A stretch of 64,000 bases of DNA from an uncultured Bacteroidales bacterium (GCA_900314925.1 OMXC01000015.1:1-64000); one strand, 5' to 3'. Positions 1 to 9,824 are shown, counted from the first letter of the stretch. Numbers and translations are program-made. The notes: generated by a model not told the origin, from the sequence alone.

Positions 1-34
1 TTCATATGCAACACAAAAGTAGTCACTTTACCTG

Positions 35-64
35 AGAGTACCAAATTTTTGGTGCTCTTTTTTC
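35..64 (+). terminator. Rho-independent terminator of an upstream gene
   Basis: An 11-bp stem (AGAGTACCAAA pairing with TTTGGTGCTCT, one G-T pair) is followed by a run of T. It presumably ends a transcript entering from the left edge of the window. Confidence 0.6.
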
Positions 65-180
65 TACTCAGTGTTGCACTTGTAACTGGAATTTAGGGCC
101 GCCGCCTCCCCATGCCCTTCCGCCGCCCCTCCCATGCCCCCTCGCACCCCCTTCGCACCCCCTTCGCACCTCCTACGGCA

Positions 181-285
181 TTTCTTCAGTAGTTTTTCAG
201 TAGTTCTTCAGTAGTATTTCAGTGTTGCACTGAAGAAGTATCGTTGATGTATCGTTGAAGTATCGTTGAAATGCCGTAGGAAATG
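181..285. repeat. Diverged member of the TTCTTCAG intergenic palindrome family
   Basis: Units of TTCTTCAGTAG/TTTTTCAGTAG lead into CAGTGTTGCACTG, followed by units of ATCGTTGAAGT and a closing AATGCCGTAGG. The same architecture appears almost perfectly palindromic at 28538-28604 and 61017-61094. Here the right arm has drifted, so only the centre still pairs well. It lies just upstream of the trkA promoter. Confidence 0.6.
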
Positions 286-330
286 CGTCTGGAAACGGGG
301 GGAAACGGCGGCGGCGGCGGGGAAAAATAT

Positions 331-361
331 TTTGCCGTTTGCGAAAGAGTTAGTATCTTTG
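331..361 (+). promoter_or_regulatory. Bacteroidota-type promoter of trkA
   Basis: TTTG at 331-334, a 19-nt spacer and TATCTTTG at 354-361 match the -33/-7 consensus of the Bacteroidota primary sigma factor. The 5' leader before the ATG at 398 is about 30 nt. Confidence 0.75.
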
Positions 362-397
362 CAATTTTATATTAAGGAGTATTCAAAAGGTAACACC

Positions 398-1738
398 ATG
401 AATATCATAATCGCAGGCGACGGTGAGGTGGGTGTGCACCTCGCCAAGTCGCTGTCGGAACTGGACTACAACATCACCGTCGTCGACCCTCACGCCGAGC
501 TGCTCAGCCGGCTGGAGAGCGAGACGGACCTGCTGACCATCGTCGGCGACGCCACGTCGCCGCAGGTGCTCAAGGACGCCGGCGTGGGCGACTGCGACCT
601 TTTCCTCGCCGTGCTGCACCACGAGAGCGTCAACCTCATGGCCTGCGTGCTGGCCAAGAAGCTCAAGGCCAAGCGCACCGTGGCGCGCATCACCAACGCC
701 GAGCTGCTCAGCCCCAAGCATCGCGAGATGATGCGCGAGCTGGGCGTAGACGAGATGGTGTGCCCCGAGCGCATCGCCGCCAAAGAGATCACCAACCTGC
801 TCAACAACTCGGCGGCCACGGAGTTCTTCAACTTCAGCGGGGGGCTGCTGACGATGTACGTCATACGCCTTGAGGGCGACTCGCCCGTGGTGGACCACGC
901 CGTCAAGGACCTCGTGCATACCCACAGCGACCTGCAGGTCAAGGTGGTGGCGCTGCTGCGCGGGGGCGAGACGATAATACCGCACGGCGACACGGTGTTC
1001 CGCGCCGGCGACATAGCCTACATCATAGGCCGCGCCAACCAGGTGGACGCCATCAACAAGGTGGCCGGCAAGCACTCGGTGAGCATCAAGCGCGTGATGA
1101 TTGCCGGCGGCGGCCGCATAGGACGCTACGCCGCCGACACGCTGCAGGACCGCCTGCGCATCACACTCATAGAGAACGACCGCAAGCGCGCCGAAGAGCT
1201 CAGCGCCGTGCTCGGCGACACGCTCGTCATCCACGGCGACGCCACCAACATAGAGCTGCTCAAGGAGGAGGGCCTCGAACAGGCCGACGCTTTCATCGGG
1301 GTCACCGACAGCAGCGAGACCAACGTCCTGACCTGCCTGCACGCCAAGCGGCTGGGGGTGAAGCGCACCATAGCCCTGGTGGAGAACACAGGCTTCATCA
1401 CCATCTCGCAGGATATAGGCATCGACACCATCATCAACAAGAAACTGATCACGGCCAGCTACATAGCGCGCTTCATCGTCAAGGGCGACGCCGTCAGCAG
1501 CAAGTGGCTCAGCGGCACCAACGCCGAGGTGCTGGAGCTCATCGTCGGCAAATGGTCGCCCGCCACGCGCAAGCCCATCGGGCAGCTCGAGATACCTGAG
1601 GGGGCCACCGTGGGCGGCATCGTGCGCGGCCGCGAGACGCTGCTGCCGAGCCGCGAGCTGCAGCTCAAGCAGGACGACAAGGTGGTCGTCTTCTCGCTGC
1701 CCAAAGCCATGGCCAAGATGGCGCGCCTGTTCGATTAG
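398..1738 (+). CDS. trkA: Trk potassium uptake regulatory subunit TrkA
   Basis: Cytoplasmic NAD(H)-binding gating subunit of the Trk K+ uptake system. The 446 residues form two RCK halves: the first Rossmann motif GDGEVG is at residues 7-12 and the second GGGRIG at about 237-242, each followed by a TrkA-C-like segment. This is the usual TrkA length. The reading frame is open further upstream, but the ATG at 398 is chosen because it follows a good promoter and begins directly with the Rossmann beta strand. Two trkH genes follow 20 nt downstream, so this one regulator probably serves two channel subunits. Confidence 0.95.
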   Translation: MNIIIAGDGEVGVHLAKSLSELDYNITVVDPHAELLSRLESETDLLTIVGDATSPQVLKDAGVGDCDLFLAVLHHESVNLMACVLAKKLKAKRTVARITNAELLSPKHREMMRELGVDEMVCPERIAAKEITNLLNNSAATEFFNFSGGLLTMYVIRLEGDSPVVDHAVKDLVHTHSDLQVKVVALLRGGETIIPHGDTVFRAGDIAYIIGRANQVDAINKVAGKHSVSIKRVMIAGGGRIGRYAADTLQDRLRITLIENDRKRAEELSAVLGDTLVIHGDATNIELLKEEGLEQADAFIGVTDSSETNVLTCLHAKRLGVKRTIALVENTGFITISQDIGIDTIINKKLITASYIARFIVKGDAVSSKWLSGTNAEVLELIVGKWSPATRKPIGQLEIPEGATVGGIVRGRETLLPSRELQLKQDDKVVVFSLPKAMAKMARLFD

Positions 1739-1758
1739 CCGCATACACGACTGAGAGG

Positions 1759-3036
1759 ATGAATACGAGACTGCTCATAACACGCGAGAGTTACCGCTTC
1801 ACTGCGCTGCTGTGGCTCATAGTGCCGCTGCTGGGGGCTGTGCCCTACCTGGCGGCCGGGGTGGTGCCCTCGTTCACCGACGCCCTGTTTGAGTCGGTGA
1901 GCGGCTTCACCACCACGGGCAGCTCGGTGATACTGTCGCCCGAAAGCCTGCCGGCATGGCTGCGCATGTGGCGCGCGCTGACGCAGTGGGTGGGGGGCCT
2001 CGGGCTGGTGCTCTTCATCGTGGCCTTCGTGCCCTCGCTGCGCGCCGGCTCGTCGCAGCTCTACGCCGCCGAGTTCTCGGGCACACAGCAGCGCAAGCTG
2101 CACCCCCACATGTCGCGCAACGTGGCCCGCATGTGGGGCATATACACCTTGATGACGCTCCTCTGCACAGCGGCGCTCTACGCCACCGACAAGCGGAGTG
2201 TCTTCGACAGCGTCTGCCTGGCCATGAGCACCGTGTCGACAGGCGGCTTCATGCCGGCCTCGGGCGGCATGGCGGGCTACGGCACCGGCACCATGATGGT
2301 GCTCACGCTCTTCATGTTCCTCAGCGGCGTCAACGTCGCCATGCTCTACAACCTCTTCACCTTCCACTGGCGCCGCCTGCGGCGCAGCAGCGAGTTCGTG
2401 GTCTACGCCGTCCTCTTCGTGCTGGCGGCGGCGGTATGCACCGTGGCTTTCGCCGCCAAGGGGGCCCCATGGGACACCGCAGCGCGCTACTCGCTGTTCC
2501 ACATAGCCTCTACGGTGTCTACCTGCGGCTTTTACACGGCCACGCCGCCGGAGTGGCCCTTCGTGGCGTCGGTGGTCACCTTCATGCTCATACTCAGCGG
2601 CGCCATGGCGGGCTCCACGGGCGGTGGCCTCAAGCTGCGCCGACTGATGACGCTCTTCATCTACCTGCGCAACTATTTCTCCCGCATGCTGCACCCCAAC
2701 GTGGTCTTCGCCATCAAGATAGACAATCAGGTGGTGCCCGCCGAATATGTGAACAAGATATTCGGCTTCGTCTTCCTGTACATACTCTTCATCATCGGCG
2801 GCGCCTTCGCGCTGACGCTCACCGGCAGCGACATGGCCGACGCCTTCTGCCTCGCCACGGCCAACATCTCCAACCTCGGCCCCACCCCCATCATAGGGAG
2901 CATAGGCGCAGACTTCAGCTACACCCTGCTGCCGTCGGCGGCCAAGTGGGTGCTCATGGTGCTCATGCTCGCCGGCAGGCTTGAGATATTCGCCCTGCTG
3001 GCCATCGTTTCACCCTCTTACTGGAGCAGAAGATGA
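1759..3036 (+). CDS. trkH: Trk/Ktr-type potassium channel subunit, N-terminally short
   Basis: Integral membrane K+ translocating subunit. The four selectivity-filter regions are visible: SGFTTTGSS, STVSTGGF, STVSTCGF and ISNLGPT. The C-terminus ends like TrkH (AGRLEIFALL). At 425 residues it lacks the roughly 60 N-terminal residues (two extra helices) of E. coli-type TrkH and begins about where the first pore motif unit starts, which resembles KtrB. No in-frame ATG, GTG or TTG lies between the trkA stop and this start. It overlaps the next trkH by 4 nt (ATGA), so the two are probably translationally coupled. Confidence 0.9.
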   Translation: MNTRLLITRESYRFTALLWLIVPLLGAVPYLAAGVVPSFTDALFESVSGFTTTGSSVILSPESLPAWLRMWRALTQWVGGLGLVLFIVAFVPSLRAGSSQLYAAEFSGTQQRKLHPHMSRNVARMWGIYTLMTLLCTAALYATDKRSVFDSVCLAMSTVSTGGFMPASGGMAGYGTGTMMVLTLFMFLSGVNVAMLYNLFTFHWRRLRRSSEFVVYAVLFVLAAAVCTVAFAAKGAPWDTAARYSLFHIASTVSTCGFYTATPPEWPFVASVVTFMLILSGAMAGSTGGGLKLRRLMTLFIYLRNYFSRMLHPNVVFAIKIDNQVVPAEYVNKIFGFVFLYILFIIGGAFALTLTGSDMADAFCLATANISNLGPTPIIGSIGADFSYTLLPSAAKWVLMVLMLAGRLEIFALLAIVSPSYWSRR

Positions 3037-4490
3037 AAGGCAGCGACATAAAGGCTCTGTTGCGGTTCATAGGCATCATGCTTGTGGCCGAGGGCGGGCT
3101 GATGTCGCTGTGCCTCGTGCCGGCGCTCCACTTCGCCGACGGCACGGCCGAAGCCATAGGCCTCTGCAGCCTCTTCACCCTCGCGGTGGGGGCGCTGCTG
3201 TGGGTGACCTACGGCCGCTACCGCCGCATCGACGACCGGCGCATGTCGTACCTGCTGGTGGTGCTGCTGTGGCTGGTGCTGGCGCTCTTCGCCGTGCTGC
3301 CGCTGTTGGCCACAGGAGCCTCCACCGACTTCACGGCCGCCGCCTTCGAGGCCATGAGCGGCCTCACGGCGGTGGGCGCCACGGTGTTCCCCGAGGTGGC
3401 CGCGCTGCCGTCGTCGGTACTCCTCTGGCGCAGCATGATGCAGTGGTTCGGCGGCTTCGGCATCGTCCTGTTGGTCTTGGCGCTCTCGCCAAGGCTGGGC
3501 ATCAACAAATACTCGCTCTACACCGCCGAGGCCTCGGGGGCCGACAACACCGGCAAGACGGCCGTGAGCACCGCCGTCACCGTGCGCCGCACCCTCACCA
3601 TTTACCTCGCCCTGACGCTTGTCTTCATCGCCGCGCTCTACATTGCGGGCATGCAGATGTGGGATGCCGTCAACCTCACCTTCACCAACATCTCCTCTGG
3701 AGGCTTCTCCGTGGCCAGCGACAGCATCGCTTCATGCACGCCGGCGCAGCAGTACATACTCGCCGCGGCGATGCTGCTGAGCGGTGTCAACTTCACGCTG
3801 CTCTACCTCTTCTTCACCTTGCGCTGGCGCCAGATAGGGCACAAACTCGACCAGTTCGGCTTCTATATCGGCATCTACGGCGCGGCGGCGCTCTTTGCCG
3901 TGGCCTCGCTGCACTGGCGCATGGACTACCCGTGGGCCGACGCGCTGCGCATAGGTGCCGTGCAGACGGCCAGCGCGCTCACCACCACCGGCAGCGTGGT
4001 GGCCGACACGACGCAGTGGTGGACGCCCCTGTGCTTCGTCCTGCTCACACTCTCCATCTGCGGCGGCATGGCCGGTTCCACTTCCGGCGGTCTCAAGGCT
4101 ATGCGCGTAATCATACTCCTCCGCAACGCCCGCGGCATACTCCGCAACCGCCTTCACCCACACGCTGTGGCCCCGCTGCGCCTCAACGGGCGCCCCGTCA
4201 GCAGCCATATCGTCAACAACGTCATGGTCATCTTCATGGTCTTTGGCGCCACCCTCCTGCTGGGTATCATGGGCCTCATGCTCTGCGGCATCGACGCCAC
4301 ACAGGCCATAGGAGCCTCCGTGGGGTGCCTCACAGGCTTCGGCCCCGGCCTCGGCCCCTCGGGCGGCTTCGGCTCCTATGCCGCCTTCACGCATCCGGCG
4401 ATGTGGCTCTGCACCATGCTCATGCTGCTCGGCCGCCTCGAGTGCATGACAGTCCTTGTCGTCTTCCTGCCGCGCTTCTGGCGCAGGTAA
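3033..4490 (+). CDS. trkH: Trk potassium channel subunit TrkH, full length
   Basis: Second K+ channel subunit of the operon, 485 residues, with the complete N-terminal helices missing from its neighbour. Filter regions read SGLTAVGAT, TNISSGGFS, SALTTTGSV and CLTGFGPG, so the filters differ from those of the first TrkH and the two are not a recent duplication. The C-terminal LLGRLE motif is conserved. TrkH acts as a dimer with a TrkA ring. Two divergent subunits with a 4-nt overlap suggest a heterodimer or two alternative channels, which is inference. Confidence 0.92.
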   Translation: MKGSDIKALLRFIGIMLVAEGGLMSLCLVPALHFADGTAEAIGLCSLFTLAVGALLWVTYGRYRRIDDRRMSYLLVVLLWLVLALFAVLPLLATGASTDFTAAAFEAMSGLTAVGATVFPEVAALPSSVLLWRSMMQWFGGFGIVLLVLALSPRLGINKYSLYTAEASGADNTGKTAVSTAVTVRRTLTIYLALTLVFIAALYIAGMQMWDAVNLTFTNISSGGFSVASDSIASCTPAQQYILAAAMLLSGVNFTLLYLFFTLRWRQIGHKLDQFGFYIGIYGAAALFAVASLHWRMDYPWADALRIGAVQTASALTTTGSVVADTTQWWTPLCFVLLTLSICGGMAGSTSGGLKAMRVIILLRNARGILRNRLHPHAVAPLRLNGRPVSSHIVNNVMVIFMVFGATLLLGIMGLMLCGIDATQAIGASVGCLTGFGPGLGPSGGFGSYAAFTHPAMWLCTMLMLLGRLECMTVLVVFLPRFWRR

Positions 4491-4548
4491 GGAGAATTAT
4501 TTTTCCACATGCGGTAACAAATTCCACCCTTGCGCGTCTACACCAGAA

Positions 4549-7500
4549 ATGAACCTACGGCACATAACAACCCTCCTCCTGATGCTCTTCGTCGGCGCCT
4601 TCACCACCCTGGCAGCGCAGAGCATCGTCATGTGTGAAGACTTTGAGGGCTATACCCCAGGCGCGACACCGCCGGAATGGAACAGCAACACCGATGAGGG
4701 CGTCTTTATCCCGAATGTCTTCGTTCATACTACAGGAAAAGGGCTCATGGCACAATTGACCCCTGGAGGACTCGGCGTCACAATGCAGCTGCCAGAGGGG
4801 ATTCCGCTGCAGCAGCACACGCTATCGTTCACGTTTTGTATTTACAATACCGGCAATTTCAACCTCATTATCGGTTCCATGGCCGACGATACGGCTTATT
4901 CATCATTCCTCACGATGGATACAATCCCTTTCAGGCAAACCTCATCGCAAACATGGAGACAAGCAACTGTGAGCTTATCCGCATTACCCGTGGACCATAC
5001 CGTGATTGCCTTCAGATTGGGCACATCAAGCATAATACACAATTACGTCTTTGCCATTGACGATATAGTCATAGCAGACTTCAACCTCTATGACCTGCAT
5101 ATCGTTGAGCTTGCCGGTACAAGCCTCGCCCTCGACTGGTCGCAAGACGGCGCCCCCGTCACCCCATGGATGTATGTCAGCGATGACGACGGCATTGTGG
5201 ATAGCTTCCCCTGCCACACGCACCCTGTCACCGTCGACAACCTCCGGCGCTGGGAGAGATATACTTTTACCCTGCGCAACATCGGCTTTCCCTGCCAACC
5301 ATATTCCGACAGCGTCAAGGCTTACATACCTGCCGACCACGGCGGCTGCATAGACTACGACAACTTCTTCACCACCGGCATCACGGCCTATTACGGGTCG
5401 TACACAACCCCTTATAGAGATACTGCCTTTGTCGATTACGGCCCGGGCAGCGAAAAATCCAGACATACAATACACTGCAACGCCAACGAGCGCGACCCGC
5501 AAACGGGCAACGCCCTGCTCACCGTGCGGCCCGGCGCCACCTCCTCCGTTCGCCTCGGCAACTGGAGAACAGACGGTGAAGCTGAAAGCATCGTGTACAC
5601 CACCACCGTGGACACCAACAACTACGACCTCATCATCCTCAACTATGCCGCCGTGCTGCAAGACCCCAACCACCTCCCTTTCGCCCAGCCGCACTTCCTC
5701 TTCGAGCTCCTCGACGAGAACTACACCCAGATAGACCCTTCCTGCGGGGCGGCGGACTTCGTGGCAAGCCAGAGCCTCGGCTGGAACCGCTACAACATAA
5801 ACCTTTGGAAAGACTGGACGACGGTGGCGTTCAGCGTCAATGCCTACCACGGACGCACCATCCACGTCCGCCTCACCACCTTCGACTGCAGCCAAGGCGC
5901 CCACTTCGGCTACGCCTACTTCGACATCGAATGCGCCAAGAGCGTCATCCGTGTCAGCAGCTGCTCCGGCACCTCGCAAGTCACCCTGTCGGCCCCCGAC
6001 GGATTCCTCTACCGCTGGTTCCGCCAGTCAGACCCCGCCACCGTCATCTCCACACAGCAGAGCATCACCGTGCCCATCGACGGCAGCATCTACCTCTGCC
6101 AGACCACCTTCATCGACAGGCCCGACTGCAGCTTCACCATCGCAGGCCATGCCGTCGCCGCACACAACGTCGCCGCCATCGACACCACCGTCACCTTCGA
6201 CAGCTGCGCCATGCAGGTGGTCTTCCACAACGCCTCGATGCTTGTCAGCGGCACCGTCGGAGCCTTAGACACCACGGCCTATCCCGGCAACGCCCGCTGG
6301 GACTTCGGCGACGGGCATACCTCGACAGACACCGACGTCGTCGTCACCTACACCCAGCCGGGCACCCACACCGTCATACTGACGTCATACTACGCCGACT
6401 GCGAGGACGCCGACAGCGTGCAGATCGTCGTCCCCGTGCCCGCATCGACCCACCGCGACACCGTCGCATCGGCCTGCGACAGCCTCCGCTGGCGCGGCCG
6501 CACCCTCAGCCGTCAGACCGACGGCAGCCAGCACCTGCAAGCCACCGACACCTTCCACTTCCCCAACCCCTACGGCTGCGACTCCACGCTGACGCTCCAC
6601 CTCGACCTCCACCCGTCGTACCTCATACACGACACCACGCTCTTCTGCTACGGCGACAGCCTGGCCTATGGCGGCATCACCTACGCGGCCGACACCGTCC
6701 TGCCGCTGGCCTACACCACCATCCACGGCTGCGACAGCCTCCGCCCGCTGCTCCTCACCCACCGCAACCCCCTGCCGCCACCGGCCATGACGCTGCGCAA
6801 CGCCGCCGACACCTTCACCACAGGCCACCCCCTCACGGGCTGCGCCGAGATGCCTTTCGCCGCCGTCGACACCTCGCGCGTCAGCGCCTGGCGCTGGGCC
6901 GTCGGCGACAGCCTGCACCGACGCAGCGAAGACCGCAGCGGCGCAGCTGCCGAGTGGTCGCTCGGCGCGGGACGCTGGGCCTTGACGCTGGTGCGCACCG
7001 ACAGCGTCGGCTGCACCGACAGCCTGCACATCGACACCCTGGCCCTCGTCATGCCGACGCCGCGCGCGGCCTTCACCATAGCCCCCAAGCGCATCCCCAC
7101 CCTCGGCGACAAGACCACGGCGCTCAACACCTCGGAGCCCGACACCTGCACATGGCTCTGGCGCAACAGCGCCGACAGCGCCGTCACGCGCGACTGGAGC
7201 TACCGTTGGCCCGAAGTCAGCACCCCCTCCGACGAACTCGTGACCCTCGTGGCCACCCTCCGGCACACCCTGCTGCTCAACGACACGCTGCACACCCTCT
7301 TCTGCACCGACACCGCCGCCGACACCGTCCACATCCTTGTGCCATGGCTCGACTTCCCGAGCCTCGTCACACCCAACGGCGACGGAATCAACGACATCTG
7401 GGGCATCGTGGGCCTGCTTGACGAAGGCTGGTTCCCGCAGAACGAACTCTGGATCTTCAACCAGTGGGGCGTGCTGGTCTACCACGTGCGCGACATCAGC

Positions 7501-7629
7501 TCGCCCGACCAGTTCTGGGACCCCAACGAGCGCCCCTGCCCCGACGGGGCCTACTTCTACCGCTTCGCGGCGCGCAACAAATACGGCATCGTCAGACGCA
7601 ACGGCGTCATCGAAGTCCTCCGGCACTGA
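4549..7629 (+). CDS. Large secreted PKD-domain protein with T9SS type B (gliding-type) C-terminal domain
   Basis: Predicted exported protein of 1026 residues. The N-terminus (MNLRHITTLLLMLFVGAFTTLAAQ, cleavage after AAQ likely) is a signal peptide, which is why the ATG at 4549 is preferred over an upstream start in the same frame. Residues about 570-630 carry a PKD-like fold (WDFGDGHTSTDT). Ig-like, Thr/Asp-rich spacers fill most of the rest. The last 90 residues (VTPNGDGINDIWGI, then NQWGVLVY and CPDGAYFYRF) match the gliding-motility-associated CTD, the type B sorting signal of type IX secretion. Substrate or binding partner is unknown. It begins 58 nt after trkH and may be read through from that operon. 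Confidence 0.88.
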   Translation: MNLRHITTLLLMLFVGAFTTLAAQSIVMCEDFEGYTPGATPPEWNSNTDEGVFIPNVFVHTTGKGLMAQLTPGGLGVTMQLPEGIPLQQHTLSFTFCIYNTGNFNLIIGSMADDTAYSSFLTMDTIPFRQTSSQTWRQATVSLSALPVDHTVIAFRLGTSSIIHNYVFAIDDIVIADFNLYDLHIVELAGTSLALDWSQDGAPVTPWMYVSDDDGIVDSFPCHTHPVTVDNLRRWERYTFTLRNIGFPCQPYSDSVKAYIPADHGGCIDYDNFFTTGITAYYGSYTTPYRDTAFVDYGPGSEKSRHTIHCNANERDPQTGNALLTVRPGATSSVRLGNWRTDGEAESIVYTTTVDTNNYDLIILNYAAVLQDPNHLPFAQPHFLFELLDENYTQIDPSCGAADFVASQSLGWNRYNINLWKDWTTVAFSVNAYHGRTIHVRLTTFDCSQGAHFGYAYFDIECAKSVIRVSSCSGTSQVTLSAPDGFLYRWFRQSDPATVISTQQSITVPIDGSIYLCQTTFIDRPDCSFTIAGHAVAAHNVAAIDTTVTFDSCAMQVVFHNASMLVSGTVGALDTTAYPGNARWDFGDGHTSTDTDVVVTYTQPGTHTVILTSYYADCEDADSVQIVVPVPASTHRDTVASACDSLRWRGRTLSRQTDGSQHLQATDTFHFPNPYGCDSTLTLHLDLHPSYLIHDTTLFCYGDSLAYGGITYAADTVLPLAYTTIHGCDSLRPLLLTHRNPLPPPAMTLRNAADTFTTGHPLTGCAEMPFAAVDTSRVSAWRWAVGDSLHRRSEDRSGAAAEWSLGAGRWALTLVRTDSVGCTDSLHIDTLALVMPTPRAAFTIAPKRIPTLGDKTTALNTSEPDTCTWLWRNSADSAVTRDWSYRWPEVSTPSDELVTLVATLRHTLLLNDTLHTLFCTDTAADTVHILVPWLDFPSLVTPNGDGINDIWGIVGLLDEGWFPQNELWIFNQWGVLVYHVRDISSPDQFWDPNERPCPDGAYFYRFAARNKYGIVRRNGVIEVLRH

Positions 7630-7867
7630 AAAAAGCCGTTTTTAACACTTTCGCAACCCACTGATTTTCAGTACCCGAAACAGAGCCCCTTCGGACCCCC
7701 TTCGGACCCTCCTCGGCCCCCCTTCGGCCGCGACACGGAAAATCAACAAGTTACGGCAATAGAAAAGCCGTACAAAAGCCGTAGGAACGCCGTAGGGACT
7801 CCGAGGGGGAGACACAGCGATGCCGGCGGCGGAAAGCGGCCTGTGGACGGCGGGGAGCAAAAAAAAA
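7630..7867. other. Gene-free GC-rich intergenic stretch with short repeats
   Basis: Contains repeated CCCTTCGGAC words at about 7685-7730 and repeated GCCGTA words at about 7754-7800. The same CCTTCGG and GCCGTAGGGACTCCG words accompany the TTCTTCAG palindromes elsewhere in the window, but no palindrome is present here. Short open frames across it look like compositional artefacts. Confidence 0.5.
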
Positions 7868-7897
7868 TTGCGCGAATCGTTTTTTTCAGTATCTTTG
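7868..7897 (+). promoter_or_regulatory. Promoter of the TM1266-like gene and hydG
   Basis: TTG at 7868-7870, a 19-nt spacer and TATCTTTG at 7890-7897, in an AT-rich patch 40 nt upstream of the start codon. Confidence 0.7.
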
Positions 7898-7937
7898 CAC
7901 CGATAACCGATTGTCTAATCCAAAAGCCTAACACCTG

Positions 7938-8186
7938 ATGGAGAAGCGAATAGGAACAATAACCATACTCATACGCGACCGCGAAGTGTCGCAATCAGTC
8001 AACCAATTGTTGTCAGAACATGCCGACATCATACTGTGTCGGCAGGGTTTGCCGCTGCACAACCGCCCGGTGGCAGTCATATCGCTCATCGTCGAGGGGA
8101 CGGTGAACAGCATCAACGCCCTCACGGTCCGCCTCGGCCGCCTGCCGGGAGTGGAGTGCAAGGCAGTAGTCACCAAGAACGATTAA
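7938..8186 (+). CDS. TM1266-family putative iron-only hydrogenase system regulator
   Basis: An 82-residue ACT/NikR-C-like protein (MEKRIGTITILIRDRE... GTVNSINALTVRLGRLPGVECKAVV). The family is typically encoded beside [FeFe]-hydrogenase maturases and is thought to regulate the hydrogenase system. Its biochemical role is not established. It sits 18 nt upstream of hydG under one promoter, the usual association. There is no DNA-binding helix-turn-helix, so it probably acts as a ligand- or metal-binding module. Confidence 0.88.
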   Translation: MEKRIGTITILIRDREVSQSVNQLLSEHADIILCRQGLPLHNRPVAVISLIVEGTVNSINALTVRLGRLPGVECKAVVTKND

Positions 8187-8204
8187 TCCTAAAAATACAG
8201 AACC

Positions 8205-9635
8205 ATGAGAAACCAGAATTTTATCGACCGCGACAAGCTCTACGGGATGCTGCAGGACAACGCCCCGACGGAGAGCCAACTGAACGACATCCTCAACAAG
8301 GCCCGCAAGCTCAAAGGCCTTAATCTTGAAGATGTGGCCAAACTGCTGAGCGTGGAGGACGAGGCCGGCATACAGAAGATCCTCGACACCGCCGAATACT
8401 GCAAAGACGAGATCTACGGCCGCCGCCTTGTGCTCTTCGCTCCCATATACACAGGCAACGCCTGCGTCAACAACTGCGTCTACTGCGGTTTCCGCCGCGA
8501 CAACAAAGCCCTCAAGCGTAAGGTGCTCACCATGGATGAGATAGAACAGGAAACGCTGCATCTGCTCCGCATGGGCCACAAGAGGGCCCTGCTCATCTGC
8601 GGCGAAAGCCCCCGCAACAACACCGACTACATGGTCGAGGCCATCCGCCGCACCTACGCCGCCCGCGACGAGAAAGGCAGCACCATACGCCGTATCAACG
8701 TGGAGCTCGCCCCCATGAGCGTCGAAGACTATGCCAAACTCAAAGCCGAGAAGATAGGCACCTACGTGTGCTTCCAGGAGACTTACGACCCCGTGGCCTA
8801 TGCCAAGTACCACCCCGCAGGAACGCCAAAGGCCGACTACCTCTACCGTCTCACCTGCATGGACCGTGCCCAGGAAGGCGGCATCAACGATGTGGGTATA
8901 GGTGCGCTGTTCGGACTGACGGACTACCGCTTCGAGATCCTCGCCATCATGGAGCATGCGCGCCATTTGGAAGAGGACTATGGCTGTGGCCCCCACACGG
9001 TGAGCTTCCCCCGCATAGAACCGGCAGAAGGCACACCCTTCAGCCAGCGTGAAAACATACCGCACCCTGTGAGCGACAAGGACTTCATGAAGATTATCGC
9101 CATCATCCGCATAGCCATGCCCTACACCGGCATAATCATCAGTACCCGTGAACGGCCCGAGCTGCGCGACCAGCTCGTGCGCTACGGCGTCAGCCAGATA
9201 TCTGCGGCCAGCGAGACCAACCCCGGCGGCTACGACGAGGAGGGCGACAAGACTGCCGCCAAACCCTACGAGAAGACAGGCAATACCGGTGCGCAGTTCA
9301 CGCTCGGCGACCACCGCTCGCTCGACGAGGTCATCAGTATGATGATCGACGGCGGCTACATACCGTCATTCTGTACCGGCTGCTACCGCAAAGGGCGCGT
9401 GGGAGCCGACTTCATGGACCTCGCCAAGCCGGGTCTCATCAAGGAATACTGCAAACCCAACGCCATGTTCACCTTCCGCGAGTACCTGGAGGACTATGCC
9501 AGCCCTGCCACCAAGGAGAAAGGTCTGCGCCTGCTGAAGGAACTCACCCAGACTTTCCCGAAAGAAGAACTTAAGAAACGCGTGGAAGGCAACCTCTGCA
9601 AGATAGGCGACGGCGAGCGCGACCTGTACTTCTAA
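8205..9635 (+). CDS. hydG: [FeFe]-hydrogenase maturase HydG (radical SAM tyrosine lyase)
   Basis: Radical SAM enzyme that cleaves tyrosine to supply CO and cyanide for the hydrogenase H-cluster. The 476 residues match the family length. The SAM cluster motif CX3CX2C is at C87, C91 and C94, and the HydG-specific C-terminal CX2CX22C cluster is intact (C390, C393, C416). HydE and HydF are not in the window and must be encoded elsewhere. The structural hydrogenase genes lie 7 kb downstream on the other strand. Confidence 0.97.
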   Translation: MRNQNFIDRDKLYGMLQDNAPTESQLNDILNKARKLKGLNLEDVAKLLSVEDEAGIQKILDTAEYCKDEIYGRRLVLFAPIYTGNACVNNCVYCGFRRDNKALKRKVLTMDEIEQETLHLLRMGHKRALLICGESPRNNTDYMVEAIRRTYAARDEKGSTIRRINVELAPMSVEDYAKLKAEKIGTYVCFQETYDPVAYAKYHPAGTPKADYLYRLTCMDRAQEGGINDVGIGALFGLTDYRFEILAIMEHARHLEEDYGCGPHTVSFPRIEPAEGTPFSQRENIPHPVSDKDFMKIIAIIRIAMPYTGIIISTRERPELRDQLVRYGVSQISAASETNPGGYDEEGDKTAAKPYEKTGNTGAQFTLGDHRSLDEVISMMIDGGYIPSFCTGCYRKGRVGADFMDLAKPGLIKEYCKPNAMFTFREYLEDYASPATKEKGLRLLKELTQTFPKEELKKRVEGNLCKIGDGERDLYF

Positions 9636-9783
9636 AGCGCGCTACCGGCAACCGGCAGAAAACGAGGAGACAAGGGAAGACAGGGGGTAGATGGCGGACA
9701 ATGCCGGAACATCTGCCCCCAATCTTCCGCCATCAGCAACGAGCTCCCGTCTTTTCCACTTGCCAATGCCTCCTCACGACACA

Positions 9784-9820
9784 AAAAAAATGGAGTCTGA
9801 CGCGTCAGATTCCATTTTTT
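9784..9820 (+). terminator. Terminator after hydG
   Basis: Stem AATGGAGTCTGACG pairs with CGTCAGATTCCATT (one G-T pair), flanked by an A-run and a T-run, so it may also work on the opposite strand. Confidence 0.85.
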
Positions 9821-9824
9821 TATG

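Noticed and set aside
5805..7421. 538-codon plus-strand frame inside the PKD-protein gene
   Set aside because: Alternative frame of the real gene; Arg/His/Pro-rich with no domain.
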